A stretch of DNA of 64,000 nt from Amblyornis subalaris. Taxonomy: Eukaryota; Chordata; Aves; Passeriformes; Ptilonorhynchidae. Position 1 is the stretch's first letter. The number at the start of each line of letters is the position of its first letter. This document shows positions 24,194 to 36,949 of the stretch, one piece after another. The position numbers and the translations under genes are program-made. The notes under the pieces are model-generated. The model made no database searches. It was not told the origin of the DNA and saw nothing but the letters and a program-made list of their open reading frames with translations. Location of the stretch: assembly GCA_018881555.1 (NCBI GenBank), contig JACAXG010000069.1:2899403-2963402 (forward strand), written 5' to 3'.

Positions 24194-25200
24194 ATGCAGG
24201 GGGCAGGGGCACCTTCCGCTAGACCGGGTTGCTCAAGGGCCCATCCACCCTGGCCTTGAAAACTTTCAGAGGTGGGGCACCCACAAGTTCTCTGGGGAAT
24301 CTTTTGCAGTGCCTCAGCAACCTCACAGTAAAGAATTTCTTTCTAATATCTAATATAAACCTGCTTTCTTTCAGTTTAAAGTCATTCCACCTTTTCCTAT
24401 CACTACATACCCTTAAAATATTGTCCCTCTGCAGCCTTCTTGTAGGCTTCCTTTTTGGTTACTGAAGGTCTACCATAAAGTGTCCCTGAAGCCTTCTGTT
24501 CTCCAGATTGAACAATCCCAACTCTCTGCCTGTCTTCATAGGAGAGGCTCTCCAGGTCCTCTAACCCTCTTTCTAATGGCCCTCCTCTGGACTCAGTCCA
24601 ATAAGTCCATGTCCGTCCTGTGCTGGGGACCCCAGATCTGGATGCAGCACTGCAGGTGGGGTCTTTCCAGAGCAGAGGGGCAGAATCCCCTCCCACACCC
24701 TGCTGGGCACACTGCTTTGGGTGCAGGACATGTTTGGCTCTCTGGGCTGTGAGTGCCCATGGCTGGGTCATGTCCAGCCTCTCAACCACCAGCACCCCCA
24801 AGTCCTTCTTGGCAGGGCTGCTTACAATCTCTTAATTCCCCAGGCTATATTGATACCAAGTTTGCCCTGATCCAGGCGCAGCACCTTGCGCTTGGCCTTG
24901 TTAAACCTCATGAGGCTCCATGGGCCTACTTCTTGAGCCTGTCCAGGTCCTTCTGGATGGCATCCTGTCTTTCTAGGAGTGTCAACTGCCCCACTCAGCT
25001 TAGTGTCATTGGCAAACTTGCTGAGGGTTCACTCAATGCCTTTGTCTGTGCCATTCATAAAGACATAAAATAACACTGGTCCCAGTACGGACCCCCGAGA
25101 GACATCACTTGTCATCAGTGTCCATCAGGACACTGAGCTGTCCCCCACCACTTCTGGAATGTGACTGTCCAATCACTTATTCAATGAACAGGCCACTCAA
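24194..25200 (-). mobile_element. CR1 LINE copy of ~1 kb, RT through C-terminus, 3' tail missing
   Basis: Read on the - strand, this covers CR1 ORF2 from just upstream of the catalytic RT box to the C-terminus. The RT box is at 25005-25016 but reads FAND rather than FADD, consistent with C-to-T decay at a CpG. Other landmarks are LTRFNKAKRKVLRL-like sequence (~24880-24915), LGVLVVERLDM (~24775-24805), LLWKDPTCSAASRSG (~24630-24670) and LEDLESLSYEDRQ (~24525-24570). The left end stops within the 3' UTR, after the GGGCAGGGGCACC block, without the last ~75 bp or the octamer tail. Frameshifts are present, so it is a pseudo-element. + strand ORFs across it are shadows. Confidence 0.92.
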
Positions 25201-26849
25201 TTCTAACAAAATGTAAATTTTGATGAAACTTTATAGGAGTCTTGTTGAAAGCTACTACAAATATCATGAGAACTAGATACCAAGTGTGAGACAGACACTA
25301 AGAGAAAAGTACCCAGAATGAGCTGAACTGTCATTAGATACCAAGAATATCTACAGGCCAAAGCTATTGGAACCCAGAAAGTCACAACAGAACTGTTTAG
25401 CTGTATCTATCTGGTACTTCTCTGGGGAGGAAGGAGAAGAATGGGAAAATGCTGAAAGGAGGAGACAAGGATCACTCTAATAGCAGCAGTTATAAAGACT
25501 AAATGATTTTGAAATTTGAGGTAAAGTCTAAAATATTTTAATTTTTCATGATTCTGACCAAAGAGAAGACAAATTCTGTATTTTCAGTGGTTCATGTTTA
25601 TATTTGCATGACTATTACATTAATGGTCCTAGAACTGATAACACAGTTCAAGAGAGAAAAAACAAAGCATTGTCTGCTATGGTGATTCCCCTGAGTAGGT
25701 AGGAGTCAATTTTGCATTCTATGTTGAAGCTAATCATAGCCCACATACTGTTTAATCAACAGTCACGGCAAGCTTGAGGGGAATTAAAGAGCAATGCCAT
25801 TATTGTGCTTCGTAGTATGAGTAGCATTTGATGACGCATTGCAGAAACAGCCAGAAATAACATGGGAAAGGATGTTTCACAGAACAGATTGCACCACGAG
25901 CTCCAGCTACCAAGCTTAGGAGGCTGCAGTTCAACCCTTATCCATCTGCCTATGTGCCCTACACAAATCATGTGGGTTTGCCCTTTCTATTTCCGTTTGA
26001 AAAATATCGAGACAACTAAAGGCAAGAAGTAGGTGGAAGTCTCTTGGCACCTGAAATGCTCAGCAGCAGCATGAGTATGCGCTGAGGCAGACCTGTGTTG
26101 GGGACCAGTAGTGCTCACTTGGTTGTCAATAGCATCCTTTGAGGGGAGGAAAAGTCCAGGACCTCCTCTGTCTGCCCTACCACATCCAGTCAGTAGATTC
26201 AAGTGGGTTTTCTTTTCAAAAATTAAAGGCACTTTAGTATTCTTTCTATCCTTTCTTAAAGTGTATGTGGGGTGGTTGTGAATGGCTTTTGGTTTCCACT
26301 CTTTCTATTTGCTTTAAATAGCATAACACATAATGTGGCTATTTCTTGAAGACACTTTTTCCCCCCACATTTGCTGTCCCCATTTTTATATGAAATGCCT
26401 AGATGGTGGCTAAGTAGAAGTCCATCTGGAAAGTCACCACCAATAGACATGTAGGGCATACATAGCTTTTGATATTAAGGGAATAAAGTAAGATTCCACT
26501 GAAAAAGTGATTTGCCATAGCAGCAAGTAAACTCATAAGACAGATTACAGTGTTTCTGGCAAAACATATTCAACAATTTAAGCTATTCTGCATCAAATAC
26601 CTAGTAGTCAAAACTATTAGGGTTGTGAATTTTCCTGTTATATGTTTGGAAATGGTTATTTTTGCAGCTGTTGACACCTGAAATACTGAGCATAAACCCT
26701 TCATTGTACAGTTAGCTAAATAGTTTTGTATTGCTCACACACATCTACTTCAGTATTTGCAGCAATGATCAATTTTATACAGAGTTGTATGTGTGATAAA
26801 CCTGGGAAATATCACATCTACTTTGGTTTAGTAATTTGATCTCATCAAG
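25201..26849. other. Unique interval
   Basis: No gene or repeat recognised. Scattered ORFs are under 82 codons. Confidence 0.6.
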
Positions 26850-27530
26850 TTGAAAATCAGCTCTGCAGAGAACACTTGGTGGTCTTGGTAGATATGAAAG
26901 TGAACATGAGTGAGTAGGGTGCCCTTTTGACAAATACGGCCAACAGCATCATGGGCTGCTTTAGGAAGGGTGTTGCAAACTGAGTGATGTGATCCCTTCC
27001 CTGTACTCAACATTGATGAGACACACTGGGAATGCTGTGTCCAGTTCTGTGCTCACCAACATAGAAGAGACAGGTCTACTGGGGTGAGTCCAGTGGAGGG
27101 CTGTGTAAAAGATTAAGAGCTTGAAGCTTGGAGCATCTGCCATACAGCGACAGAGACATCTGGGACTGTTTAGTCTGGAGAAGAGAAGGCTCAGAGGAGA
27201 CCTTATCAATGTATACAAAGTCCTAGTAGGATGGGAGAGAGGCACTGAATGGCAAGTGACCCTGTTCTCGGGGGAGTGGAGACAGGACAGGAGGCAGTGA
27301 GCACAAAGTCAAATACATGAAGATGCATGTAGACTAAAAAAGGTGTGACCAACCATTGGAACAGATGGCCCATGGGGCTTTAGTCTTGTTCCTTGGAAAT
27401 GCTCAAAACCTGATTTGAAGTGGTCCTGAGCAGTGTGATATAGTTGGTCCTGCTTTGAGCAGTGGAGTGGGACCACAGAATCCTCAGAGCTGTCATCCCA
27501 TCTCTCCTGTTTTGTGATGCTGTGATTCAT
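26850..27530 (+). mobile_element. CR1 LINE copy, degraded, with 3' tail
   Basis: An old + strand CR1. ORF2 landmarks at DNA level are GAACACTTGGTGGTCTTGGT (~26870), GGCCAACAGCATCATGGGCT (~26938), GATCCCTTCCCTGTACTCAA (~26991) and CTGTGTCCAGTTCTGTGCTC (~27035). The block GGGACTGTTTAGTCTGGAGA with following AGAAGGCTCAGAGGAGACCT (~27162-27202) encodes the conserved [17 protein letters not shown] segment. The C-terminal and 3' UTR part is heavily decayed, and the end TGTGATGCTGTGATTC at ~27514-27530 is the octamer tail. Antisense ORFs (26961-27245, 27309-27689) are shadows. It looks like a different, older subfamily than the CR1 at the left edge. Confidence 0.87.
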
Positions 27531-30500
27531 ACATTTCCCTGCATTCCGCACATGGGAATAGAGCCTCTTTAACAAGATCACCTGTTTGGGTGTTGGGACC
27601 GAAACTGGGTAATATACTTTAACTGGATGTTTCATCTGTATGAATTCAACTTGGTCTTGATTTAAAAGGAGAGAACTGTATGGATTCAAACAGCTGATAC
27701 AACTTTTCTTGGAAAAGTTGCTGCAGCATGATCTACGCTAGTAGGGTCTGATGGCCAAAGCATGGCTTGCCTCAGTCCTGCTCTGCTGTCCTGGTCAGTT
27801 AAATTAAAGCAGAGACTCAAGGGATCGTGAGCCTGTAAAGCAATGTCATGATGTCTCAAGACAGCTTGGAAGACATGATTGAAAACTCAGTATAGCCTGA
27901 TATTGATAAAGGTCTGGACCCTTTACTGAATTAACAGACCTTAATGGGGCTGTGAGTGGCAATATAACCTTGACAATATTTTCTATCAGTTTATGTATCA
28001 CAGAGTCCTTTTATAGGCATTTTGGGCATTCTGTGGAAACAGGTGTACCATAACTCCGGCTATTTCTGTCCTCTGAAATTTCTTGAGCAATCAAGCCTAG
28101 TAGGCCAGTTTCTGTTTATTGTCTCTGGAGTAACTATTGTCAGTCACCTTTTCTTTACATTTCAATTGACCTCAAGAGGGCAGGATTCCTTTACACAGCT
28201 GACTGTGTATCTTTCATCTGCTTTTATGAGTTCTTCAAACAACAATTGGATGGACACTGTAATATAAATATACTTTTTTCCAGTATATTTAAAAAACTAA
28301 GACAATTACTTCTGTTTTACAGATGCACTTTTTTTGATTGCATTCAGAAATTGAAAGAGCAATTTAGAAGAGCTAGATTATGAGGCATATGTAGTTTAAT
28401 ATCACAACAGTAGGCAAAAGTGGTTAGAAATGTTTGCTCAGACAAGTGGTTTGATATGGAATATTTTGCATTTGCACTGTGATGATCATACTGATTTTTC
28501 CCTCTTCTTCCATCATATTGTATAGTGAAATAATATAATAATGTAACTTAAGCTCAGATGTGAACATATCTATCTATGGCCACAAACTCATCAGCAGAAA
28601 GAGCATGAAAATCTGAGATTGGATATTGCTGCCAGAATTGTGACTTCTCTCGATATGCAGATTTTGTGCCTTTTGTCCTTTTTAAAATCAGGGAAACACC
28701 AGAAGTGTTGTTGTTAAGTTTATTACCATAGTAGAGGGATAGTTTTGTTTAATACAGAATCCAGATTAATTCCTTTCAGTAGGAAGTACTGAAATAAAGT
28801 ACAGATGAATGGTATCATACCTGTGACTCCTCACAGATTCAAAATGACAGTCTGGTATGCTTCCTAAAGCAAAATGCAGCTGCTTAGCATTCTTGTAAGT
28901 CATCTCACAATTACCATGATCCACAAAAGGACACAGCCCCAGGTTAGCATTCAGGAAACTCTTGTCACAGGCAGCTGAAAACTCTCAAGAACTTCGTTAG
29001 GAGAGGCATAAATTAAAAAGCTGGGAAGAAATATGTACTAAGAGACCCATTGGGCTAGAAATTCTTCCAAAAGACTATGAAAGAAATCCAACAGAACAAA
29101 ATAAGCAAGAAACCACTGATACTGCCTCCCTTCCTGGGTGGTGAAAGTAACTGCAGTACATGGAGCTTTTTGCAGTAACCATTAAAGAAAAAGGAAAGAA
29201 AAAAGAAAAAAAAATGAAAGCTAGAGACCTTTCTCTATCAAAGCATATTAGTTATTCATTCAATATTAACTCACTGAATAAAAATGCATTAAGTTCTGAT
29301 TTTCATTTCCAGGCTCTCTGATTAGCCTGTCTGCCATGATTAGCCATGGCTAGTTACTCCTGTGTTGCACCAGAGCAGATCAAAGAGGTAAAGCAGCCTA
29401 GCACATCACATGGGATGTAATCCATCCAGAAAACTCTGTCCTCAAGGAATCTGCATCTGTGCATTTGCAGGCAGGGAACAGAAAGCTCATGGAAATAAGT
29501 GGTAAACTAATGCTCTCTTTGTAGCAGCTGGCACAAGTTCGCAGATCAGGTTTGCGTAACCCCAAAGCTGTAGGGTCTTAATGTTTAAAATGAGGCTTCT
29601 CTGAAAAATTAAGTTGATACAGGTCAGCCAAATGGTATCCTCCATCAGCCCACGCATGTGGGCTCCCAATAGCAGCGATCTGATCAAAGACTGCTGCTCT
29701 GAGAGGCAGAGGTTCACTGAGCAAGTCTCAAGGAGAGTCTAACTCTGCACAGCTAATTCAGACACACAGCATGGCACAGCTTTCTCAGCACCATACAGAG
29801 GCTAGCCAATCTGGCCCCAAGGAGCCTTACCTCTATCAGGCTTACAGGCAGCTCCAGTATTATATGCTGAATGCCTTCTGTAGAATAATGTTCAGTTCTG
29901 CCAAAAGACACACACCAAGCAACACTTGAGAAAGAGATGTAAATGTAGCTAAACTCAATTCTAAGGAGAAAGTCTAGACTGTAAATTTAAACTTTAGGTT
30001 TCAGTTATTTGGACACTGCACTCACTATTTAAGTTTTTAAGTTCATCTAATATATTGCTTAAAATATTGAATAAAAAAGGGCAAGTTGTGAGCCTCTTAT
30101 GAGAAGTTTTGAGAACTTGAATATGATCTTTGGTCACTACCTTAACAGTTTGAAGGTGACAATGCATAAGGTAGCTTGCAAACATCTAACCCATGTGTCA
30201 TTCAGCTGCTGCATTGGGTTTGGGTACATTTCCCAACACTTTACTTTGTTTTGAGAAGCTTTTTGGAGCACCGATTAAACAATAAGAAATAAGAATTTAG
30301 AGTAAAAAAAATAAACTTGAAGCTGCAAGTAGCATAGAGAAACATTAGTAGCAAACATACAGTAAGAATTGTTGGGGGGAGTCAGAAATAAAATAATCAG
30401 GAGCTAAAATTGACCATAATACAAAGAATGTCCCCCCTTGTCCTTCAGACAATGCCAAGACAACAAAGCTTTCAGCAAAATGGATTTCATGCTAAGAAAT

Positions 30501-33500
30501 GTATGCACTCAGGAATCTATTGATCTATCATTAAAAAATTATCCCCCTACCCATTTAACTATGTTCTATTTACACAGCACTTAGTACATTCATAAAATAC
30601 TCCTCTATCTGGCACACTGTTCTCTTTACGCAAGCAACAAGCAATCTAAGCAATTGAATTCCACTGTAGACATGATTTGCTCAATAACTGATAGCTGGGA
30701 TGTAATCAGTATTGTCTTGGAATTTTCTAGATAGATCAAAATGAAAGGGTTGGTTTTCTAATATAATATTTATGTGTCTAATATAAATTAATGAGAGGTA
30801 ACAAGCATTGATCACCTCCTGTCTGCAGGTCTTACACACATTAATGAAATTAGTTGTTAATTCCAGGATAAGGATAGATGACATAATAAACATTTTGATA
30901 CAAAAGATTAAAATAAAACAAGATGGACTCTGGTCCTGGGAGGGTAAGGTAGTGCTTGCCATAAGAGAGGTGTAGCATAAAAAGGCTAAAGGTAAGGGAC
31001 ACCTTATGCGCAAAATACATGAGGCACATGCCAGATGGTTTGAGAACCTACCTGATGTGATGAAAGACTTTTCACTAAACAAGCTACAAATGGTCCAGGA
31101 AAAGCAAAGAGAGGGCAGAATAACACTACCTTGTATTTTATTTTTCCTTCACATAAAATCTGGACAATATCAGCATTCTAAGTACATGCTTCATTTACCT
31201 ATTTGCCAGTAGATATCCACTGGAAGATGTTGTTTCTACTCCTCCAACAGAGTAATTTTTAGGTGATTTGGATTGATTTATATGCTAATGACATTTAACA
31301 CGTCTCTCAGACATGAATTGTACATTGCCTCACTTGACTGATCCTTAGCTGTCTTAGGAACAGAGTAAGATTTTAATCACTTCAGCTCAGACTGAAGTCA
31401 AGACAATAAGATATAACAAGGTAAGAAAGCCTTGAAGCAATTGAAACGTTGGTAAAATTTATGTAATTATTTATTTTACAAAGGAATTAGGAGTTCTAAG
31501 TTACATCTGGACATCAGTGCTTTAAGCCAACGTTGTTATTTCTGTTTGCACCAAGACAGGCCACCATAAATATTATTAATTCAAAGCGTGCTGAGAGACC
31601 ACTTACTTGACAGGTTAAGGCAGTTTTCACCTTGGACAAATAAACTACTGGGAATACATGCAATCATGATACATGCTACCAACTCCCAGGCCTTTTGCTT
31701 CTTGCACAGTTCCAAGATACGGGTTCTGAACTGTTAGGATAAATAATTTGGTGGCTACCAGATCCCCAGTACTGCAGCCAGCATTGCTGCTGGTGTATTT
31801 CTGACTGATCTTCCCAGATGCACACTCTGGGAGAGCAGAGCTCTCTGCCAGGCAGAGAAAACATTCACAATCCCAATTTAAGCTCCTAAATTTTTTCCAT
31901 AGATTCTATTAAGAGCCAAAATTTGCGATACAACTGTCCATGTGTTTCTTGGTGAATAAAAGCCGTAGAACGAACTGAAATCAGAGCCAAAGGGTTATGG
32001 TTGTTAGTCACTGTTAATTATAAAGCATCTACAACATGTGATTGCTATTTGCAATAACTTGCCATGCAAGAAAAACATTTTCTTGAGCTGCCTGTGAATG
32101 TAGCAGTGCGAGCAAAGGCATTGCAAGTCATTAAGTTCTTTGCTCATGGGCTACACGGGAGCTTGGAAGATATTTTTATTCTCAGACAAATCTAAAATGG
32201 GGTGTGTCTTTCTGAAGTAAATTCTTCTTCCCAAGGGTCAATCAAGGTAAGCTGGGAGGCCTAATGGCATGTGTTAAGTGGTGCTGTGTAAACCACAAAA
32301 AACTTTGGAAGTAAGTGATGATTTAGACGTAAGGTAGGTGTGGAAAGTTCCATGAAGAATAGAAAAACAGTTGAAACTACTCTCTTGCACAGTACACCCT
32401 CTGTGTGCCACATAGTCCAGGACAACAGCAATCACATCCCTTTACACAGTTCTGGAGGGAACATAGTGTGGCAATCTGGGAGTAGGGTAGTGGGCACCTG
32501 CTCAGCAGGCCTCATCAAGACTAGAGGTTAGAAACATGGAAATTTTAACTAAATTACTTCCTCAGCTTTTTCAGTGAGACCAGTTTGAGAAATGTGGTTG
32601 TGCATGGGCAGATTTATTTACTTTTTAGCCCAAAGCAGTGTTTGACAAATCAAATCATTTGCAAAAACTTAGAATGAACATATTAATACCCCTTTAAAGC
32701 AAGCAAATCATGAAGTGCATATTCTGCTCCTACAACGTTGTAAGTAGTTTGACTGAAAGAATCATAACTGGTGCAAGGGCCAGTTACATTAATATTGGTG
32801 CCTTTAGTGGCAGCACTTCGTTCTTCTGCATAAAAGCTGTACAGGAATTGACAAAAAACCACCAGCATATTTATAAGCAAGCTTCCATATAAAAAGTCAA
32901 GCTTTTATAAAGTCGAGTTTACCGGAAAGTGACAGTCCCACAGATTTTGAATTTCTGTAGCTACAATTTCTTTTCTTAAATGAATTATGCTGATGAATAA
33001 CACAAAAAAATTTGTTTTGCCACTTATTTATTTTTTTTTTAATGTTCAGTAGAAGACCTACTTATCTTCTAATTATTTTCTGACATAGAATGGAATTAAA
33101 ATAAGAGTTAGCATCTGGGTTGAACTTCCACTTTCACCATCCTGGAAGTAGTGTGAAGATATTTAGTTCACACAAGATCTCTGTATTGCTCCTAAGCAAC
33201 TTATTGAAACTTCGGACGTTTGAGTAATAGTTTCAGGCTGACTGCAGAATTGAGACTTTAGTTGTAAAATTCTCAGTACTTGCTGAGAAGAAAAATCTCA
33301 AGAGGTAATGCCTTTTCTAGGCTGACTTTTCCAGACCCAAAAACAGCTGTTTGGTGTAGATGTACATCTTGCACCAGTGTAATTCACTCTGCCTTTTATC
33401 TACAGCAGTTCTGCACCAGGAGCTGTTTTCTGCAGTCTGCCAGCCATGAAATAAGTGCGTGCTCTATTATAGATAAACTTCTTGTGACCTATGGAAAGAC

Positions 33501-36500
33501 ATCCTTTAATTTCCCCTTATGTTTTAATTTGTTTAAAATCTCAAGAAAGTTATTTCACTTTTCAGCTGCTAATGCCTTTTTTTAACCCATACAGATATGC
33601 ATTAACTGGCTATTTTTTCAAAGTGATCATTGACATACCTATTTAAGACTCGACCAGTTTGTTTAGAGCACCTGCTATCCTGAAAAGATCCAATACATTT
33701 TTCAATAGCTTCATCGCTTCTCTTCATTTTTGTAAGCAATTCCTTCCAACCCACGAAACAGAATAGTGTATTTAGCTTGTGAAGAGATGCTAAAACCAAA
33801 AGGAATAAAAGCAAGAAACAAACAATACTTTTAAGGAAACTCTGTTCTGGGTTTTCAGATTATGTATTTTACATTAATCATGACATTCTGTTTTCCCAGG
33901 TAACACAACCAACATGCCTGGTTTAAATTTCGTTTCTAGGTATCATTATGCCCCTACTCCTAGGTTTTTTTTTGTTTTCCCTTGATGAGAAGCAGAAGAA
34001 ATACAATTTCAGACATCTCAAGCATATATTTTCTATCATGTAGAAACTGATATTTTAAAGCTCCTGGCCAGAAATCCTCAGCATCCTAGCAATAATTACA
34101 ACATGCAATATAACCCTTATGAAAGCCAGAGATAACAAAGAACAAAGAACTATGTTTTTATCTTTACCCAGACTGTGTTGGTTGCATTCATTTGCACACA
34201 GCTGTCTACACCTTAGCTACCTTTGCAGTGAACAGGGAGAGGTGGAAAGTTCAGAATTGTTAATATTTCTCATTTCACCAGAAAGTGAACGAAAATAAAC
34301 CGGTTCAGAGATAATATGGGGGACATCTTGCTCCTAGATTGATAAGTGTCAGAAATTTGCATATTTGTATGCATTTTCAACACTTAACATTCCTAATTGC
34401 TATCAGCAGTAGGTCAAATTATGAATCTGCTCAGAGGTTTCCTCTGCCAGAGGCACTGACAGAAAAACCTTTGAGATACTTGCTTTGGTAAATTTCTCTA
34501 GAACCACCAAATTCTTGAGTTTCCTGCTTGCCTTTGGAATCCCTAGAAATTAGTAATGCTGTATGCCTTATGCTCCTAAGAAATACAAATCCAGGATTCA
34601 GTATCTTGAACTGCTTTGCTAATGGTCTGCTTTCTGAATTTTTAAGTCAAGACAAACCTTTCATGGGGCAAACTCATCAGGACTTTGGGACATAAGAGAA
34701 CAATGTATTAGGACAGATATGTATAGACAAATCTCAGGACATTAAAACATGGGAAACATATCTAGAAGATTTGGGAATAGCCTGGAATTATGGAAAAATT
34801 AGTACTTTTTGCTGAAATTATCCATAATACCTAGGAGACATAAACAGCTATAACCAGTCTTATAGGAGGAAAAGGAAAAATTCACCATCCTTCCCACCTA
34901 AATATCCTGTGAATTCTAGAAGAGCGGTATCCACAGAAGTTAGTAGCAGCAGTCAGTGCCTTCAAGAATCATTGGAGAGAAGCTGGAATTGAAAATTGCC
35001 ATCAATTACTTTAATACCCAGACACTTCTAAAAATCTCAGTCACATTTCCAAATTCAGAAAAATGTTCTCGACTTCTACTGATTTCCCATCATACAAAAT
35101 CCTAAAATTATAGGAAATTTTCTAAAAGGTAATTTTTGTTTTATTTTGTTTTCACTATGCTCTTTACTTCAAAAGATATTAAAATGTGAAATGTGTAACA
35201 TTACACATATGTAAAATGTGAAACATTTTCCTCTTTACCCCCTAGAATTGTTTACTTGATATATCATACTAATAAATATTTATCAGAGGCTTATTGTACT
35301 CAAAGTGAATTTGCATACTGTGAAGGTCAAACAAGCCTAAAAAGGAAGTTTTGCATAAGCCACGTAACACATGGTTCATTGCGCTAACATAAGCAGACAA
35401 CTTTCCCTCCCTCCCATCCCTCCAAATATCCAGACTCTTCAGATCTGCAGGTATGAACATGGGCCCCTATTAGTGCTGGCACGTGACCTGCTTTTAAGAT
35501 CTTGTTACTGAGCTCAGCCTCCATGCAGAAAACCACCTCTGCTAAATTGTAGTCTACAGAGACTTGGACTCTGGTGGCAGTTTCAAATGTTCCTGTTGCA
35601 TTCCCTCCTCTTTCTTCCCACTGCCTTTGCTCTTCATGGAAGCCCCCAGACACTGAATGTTGCAGATACTTTTCTTTCCTCTGTGCTAGGCTATCATACT
35701 GTTCCAGTGAGCATGGTCTTGCCCATACTTGTCTCCATGTGTCTTGCTATAAAGGGTAGTTCAGCTGCATCCTGCTGAGTTTATTAAGCCTAGTTTCAAT
35801 GCTCAAAATTAAATTGATGATTGTTCTACCTTTAATGGGTTTTATTGACAGATTTACTTAATGTTCCTCTCCTGCCTCATCTTAAATTCATTTATTTTTA
35901 TGGCCTCAAAAACCAAAGAGCTGATCAAGAAATCCTTGGGTATCAGAATAAGGATGTTTAGGGATTTGGGGTTTTTTTTAATCATATGAGTTTTGTACTC
36001 CATTCTGGGAAATCGTTGATAGCAGAACTTGACAGATGTTTTGTTTCCTTGGAAATAAAACTGGAACACCGATACATTCTCTTCATAGGAGAGAAGGAAC
36101 TCCAATAAGTTTTTTTGGAGTACATTGAAAGAGTACTCTGATACTACTTTCAAAAACGTGCTTCTTTGGCTCTAGCTGAATTCAATCTTTCTCAGAACTA
36201 AGAGATTTAAAGAATTATTGTATAGCTTCTGTCAGAAAACTTTGAATTTTAGTAAATATTTTATGGAAAAGATATTCTTATTAATACGGTGTTAAGTATT
36301 TTGAATGTCTTTTCCCACAATTGGACTTTGTTGGTGTATTTCCTGCACTTTGCCTCGGTTTTGTGTGCTCTGTCTGTGTGAGATTACATGGGGTTTTCCT
36401 TAACTTGAAAAATCTTATCTTTTGTTGACGGGAGTGACCTTTACTATTTTTAGAGCACAATGCAAGACCCATCTTTTCTCATGAGCCTTTCCTCAGTAAC

Positions 36501-36811
36501 GAACAATGACATCATGTCCCAGGGATACTTTTAAGAAAATAATCAGACTCGTAGCAACTAGATATGAAAGATTAAATCAAGACAGGGAAATCAAGGCCTT
36601 TTACAAGATACCTCTGCACCAGCAACTCTTGCTTATAGCCATTGTAACTTTAATTTGTCTAGCCAAGGAACTAATAACAATACAGCTACAGCAGCTTAGG
36701 TTTCAGCAATCAAGTATACACCAGGTTCTCAGACAGGGTTAAAGAGCTACTGGGACTTCTCTAGGCTTCACACACCAAGGCCATGTCTAGATGGCTGCAA
36801 TTACAGAAACA
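27531..36811. other. Long AT-rich interval with no recognised gene or repeat
   Basis: About 9.3 kb without a clear feature. The longest ORF (133 codons, - strand, 30681-31082) has no domain and its hydrophobic stretches are unremarkable. A slightly GC-richer segment at ~29330-29840 matches nothing known to me. Confidence 0.55.
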
Positions 36812-36949
36812 TCAGAGAATATTCTGTGTCGGAAAGAACCCACAAGGATCATCAAGTCCACCTCTTAAGTGAATAGTTCATGCAGAAATCAAACCCATGA
36901 CCTCTGCATTATTGGCACGATGCTCTAACCAACTGAGCTGACCTCAGAG
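36812..36949 (-). mobile_element. tRNA-Ile/CR1-X composite SINE, TguSINE1-like
   Basis: On the - strand the element starts at ~36943 with a tRNA-like head. Box A reads CAGCTCAGTTGG (36929-36940) and box B reads GGTTTGATTTC (36885-36895), in the order and spacing of a tRNA-Ile gene. The mature 3' acceptor half is replaced by a linker and then a CR1-X-type 3' end with GACTTGATGATCCTTGTGGG and a final octamer-like AGAATATTCT (36812-36866). The 6-bp TCAGAG occurs on both sides (36812-36817 and 36944-36949) and may be a short target-site duplication. Transcription would use RNA polymerase III through boxes A and B, and mobilisation would use CR1 proteins in trans. This architecture matches TguSINE1, known from passerine birds. 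Only one copy is seen here. Confidence 0.88.
36885..36895 (-). promoter_or_regulatory. RNA polymerase III box B of the SINE
   Basis: GGTTTGATTTC differs slightly from the GGTTCGANTCC consensus. It is paired with box A at 36929-36940. The C-to-T change in the CpG is typical of methylation decay and suggests an old, probably silent copy. Confidence 0.75.

Noticed and set aside
30681..31082. 133-codon - strand ORF
   Set aside because: No domain, no splice context, composition typical of chance ORFs in AT-rich DNA.
36506..36742. 78-codon + strand ORF that looks somewhat protein-like
   Set aside because: No motif, and no acceptor or donor pair that fits. Kept out as chance.
36880..36943. Functional tRNA gene on the - strand
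   Set aside because: Boxes A and B are present, but the acceptor-stem 3' half is replaced by a CR1-like tail, so it is the head of a SINE.
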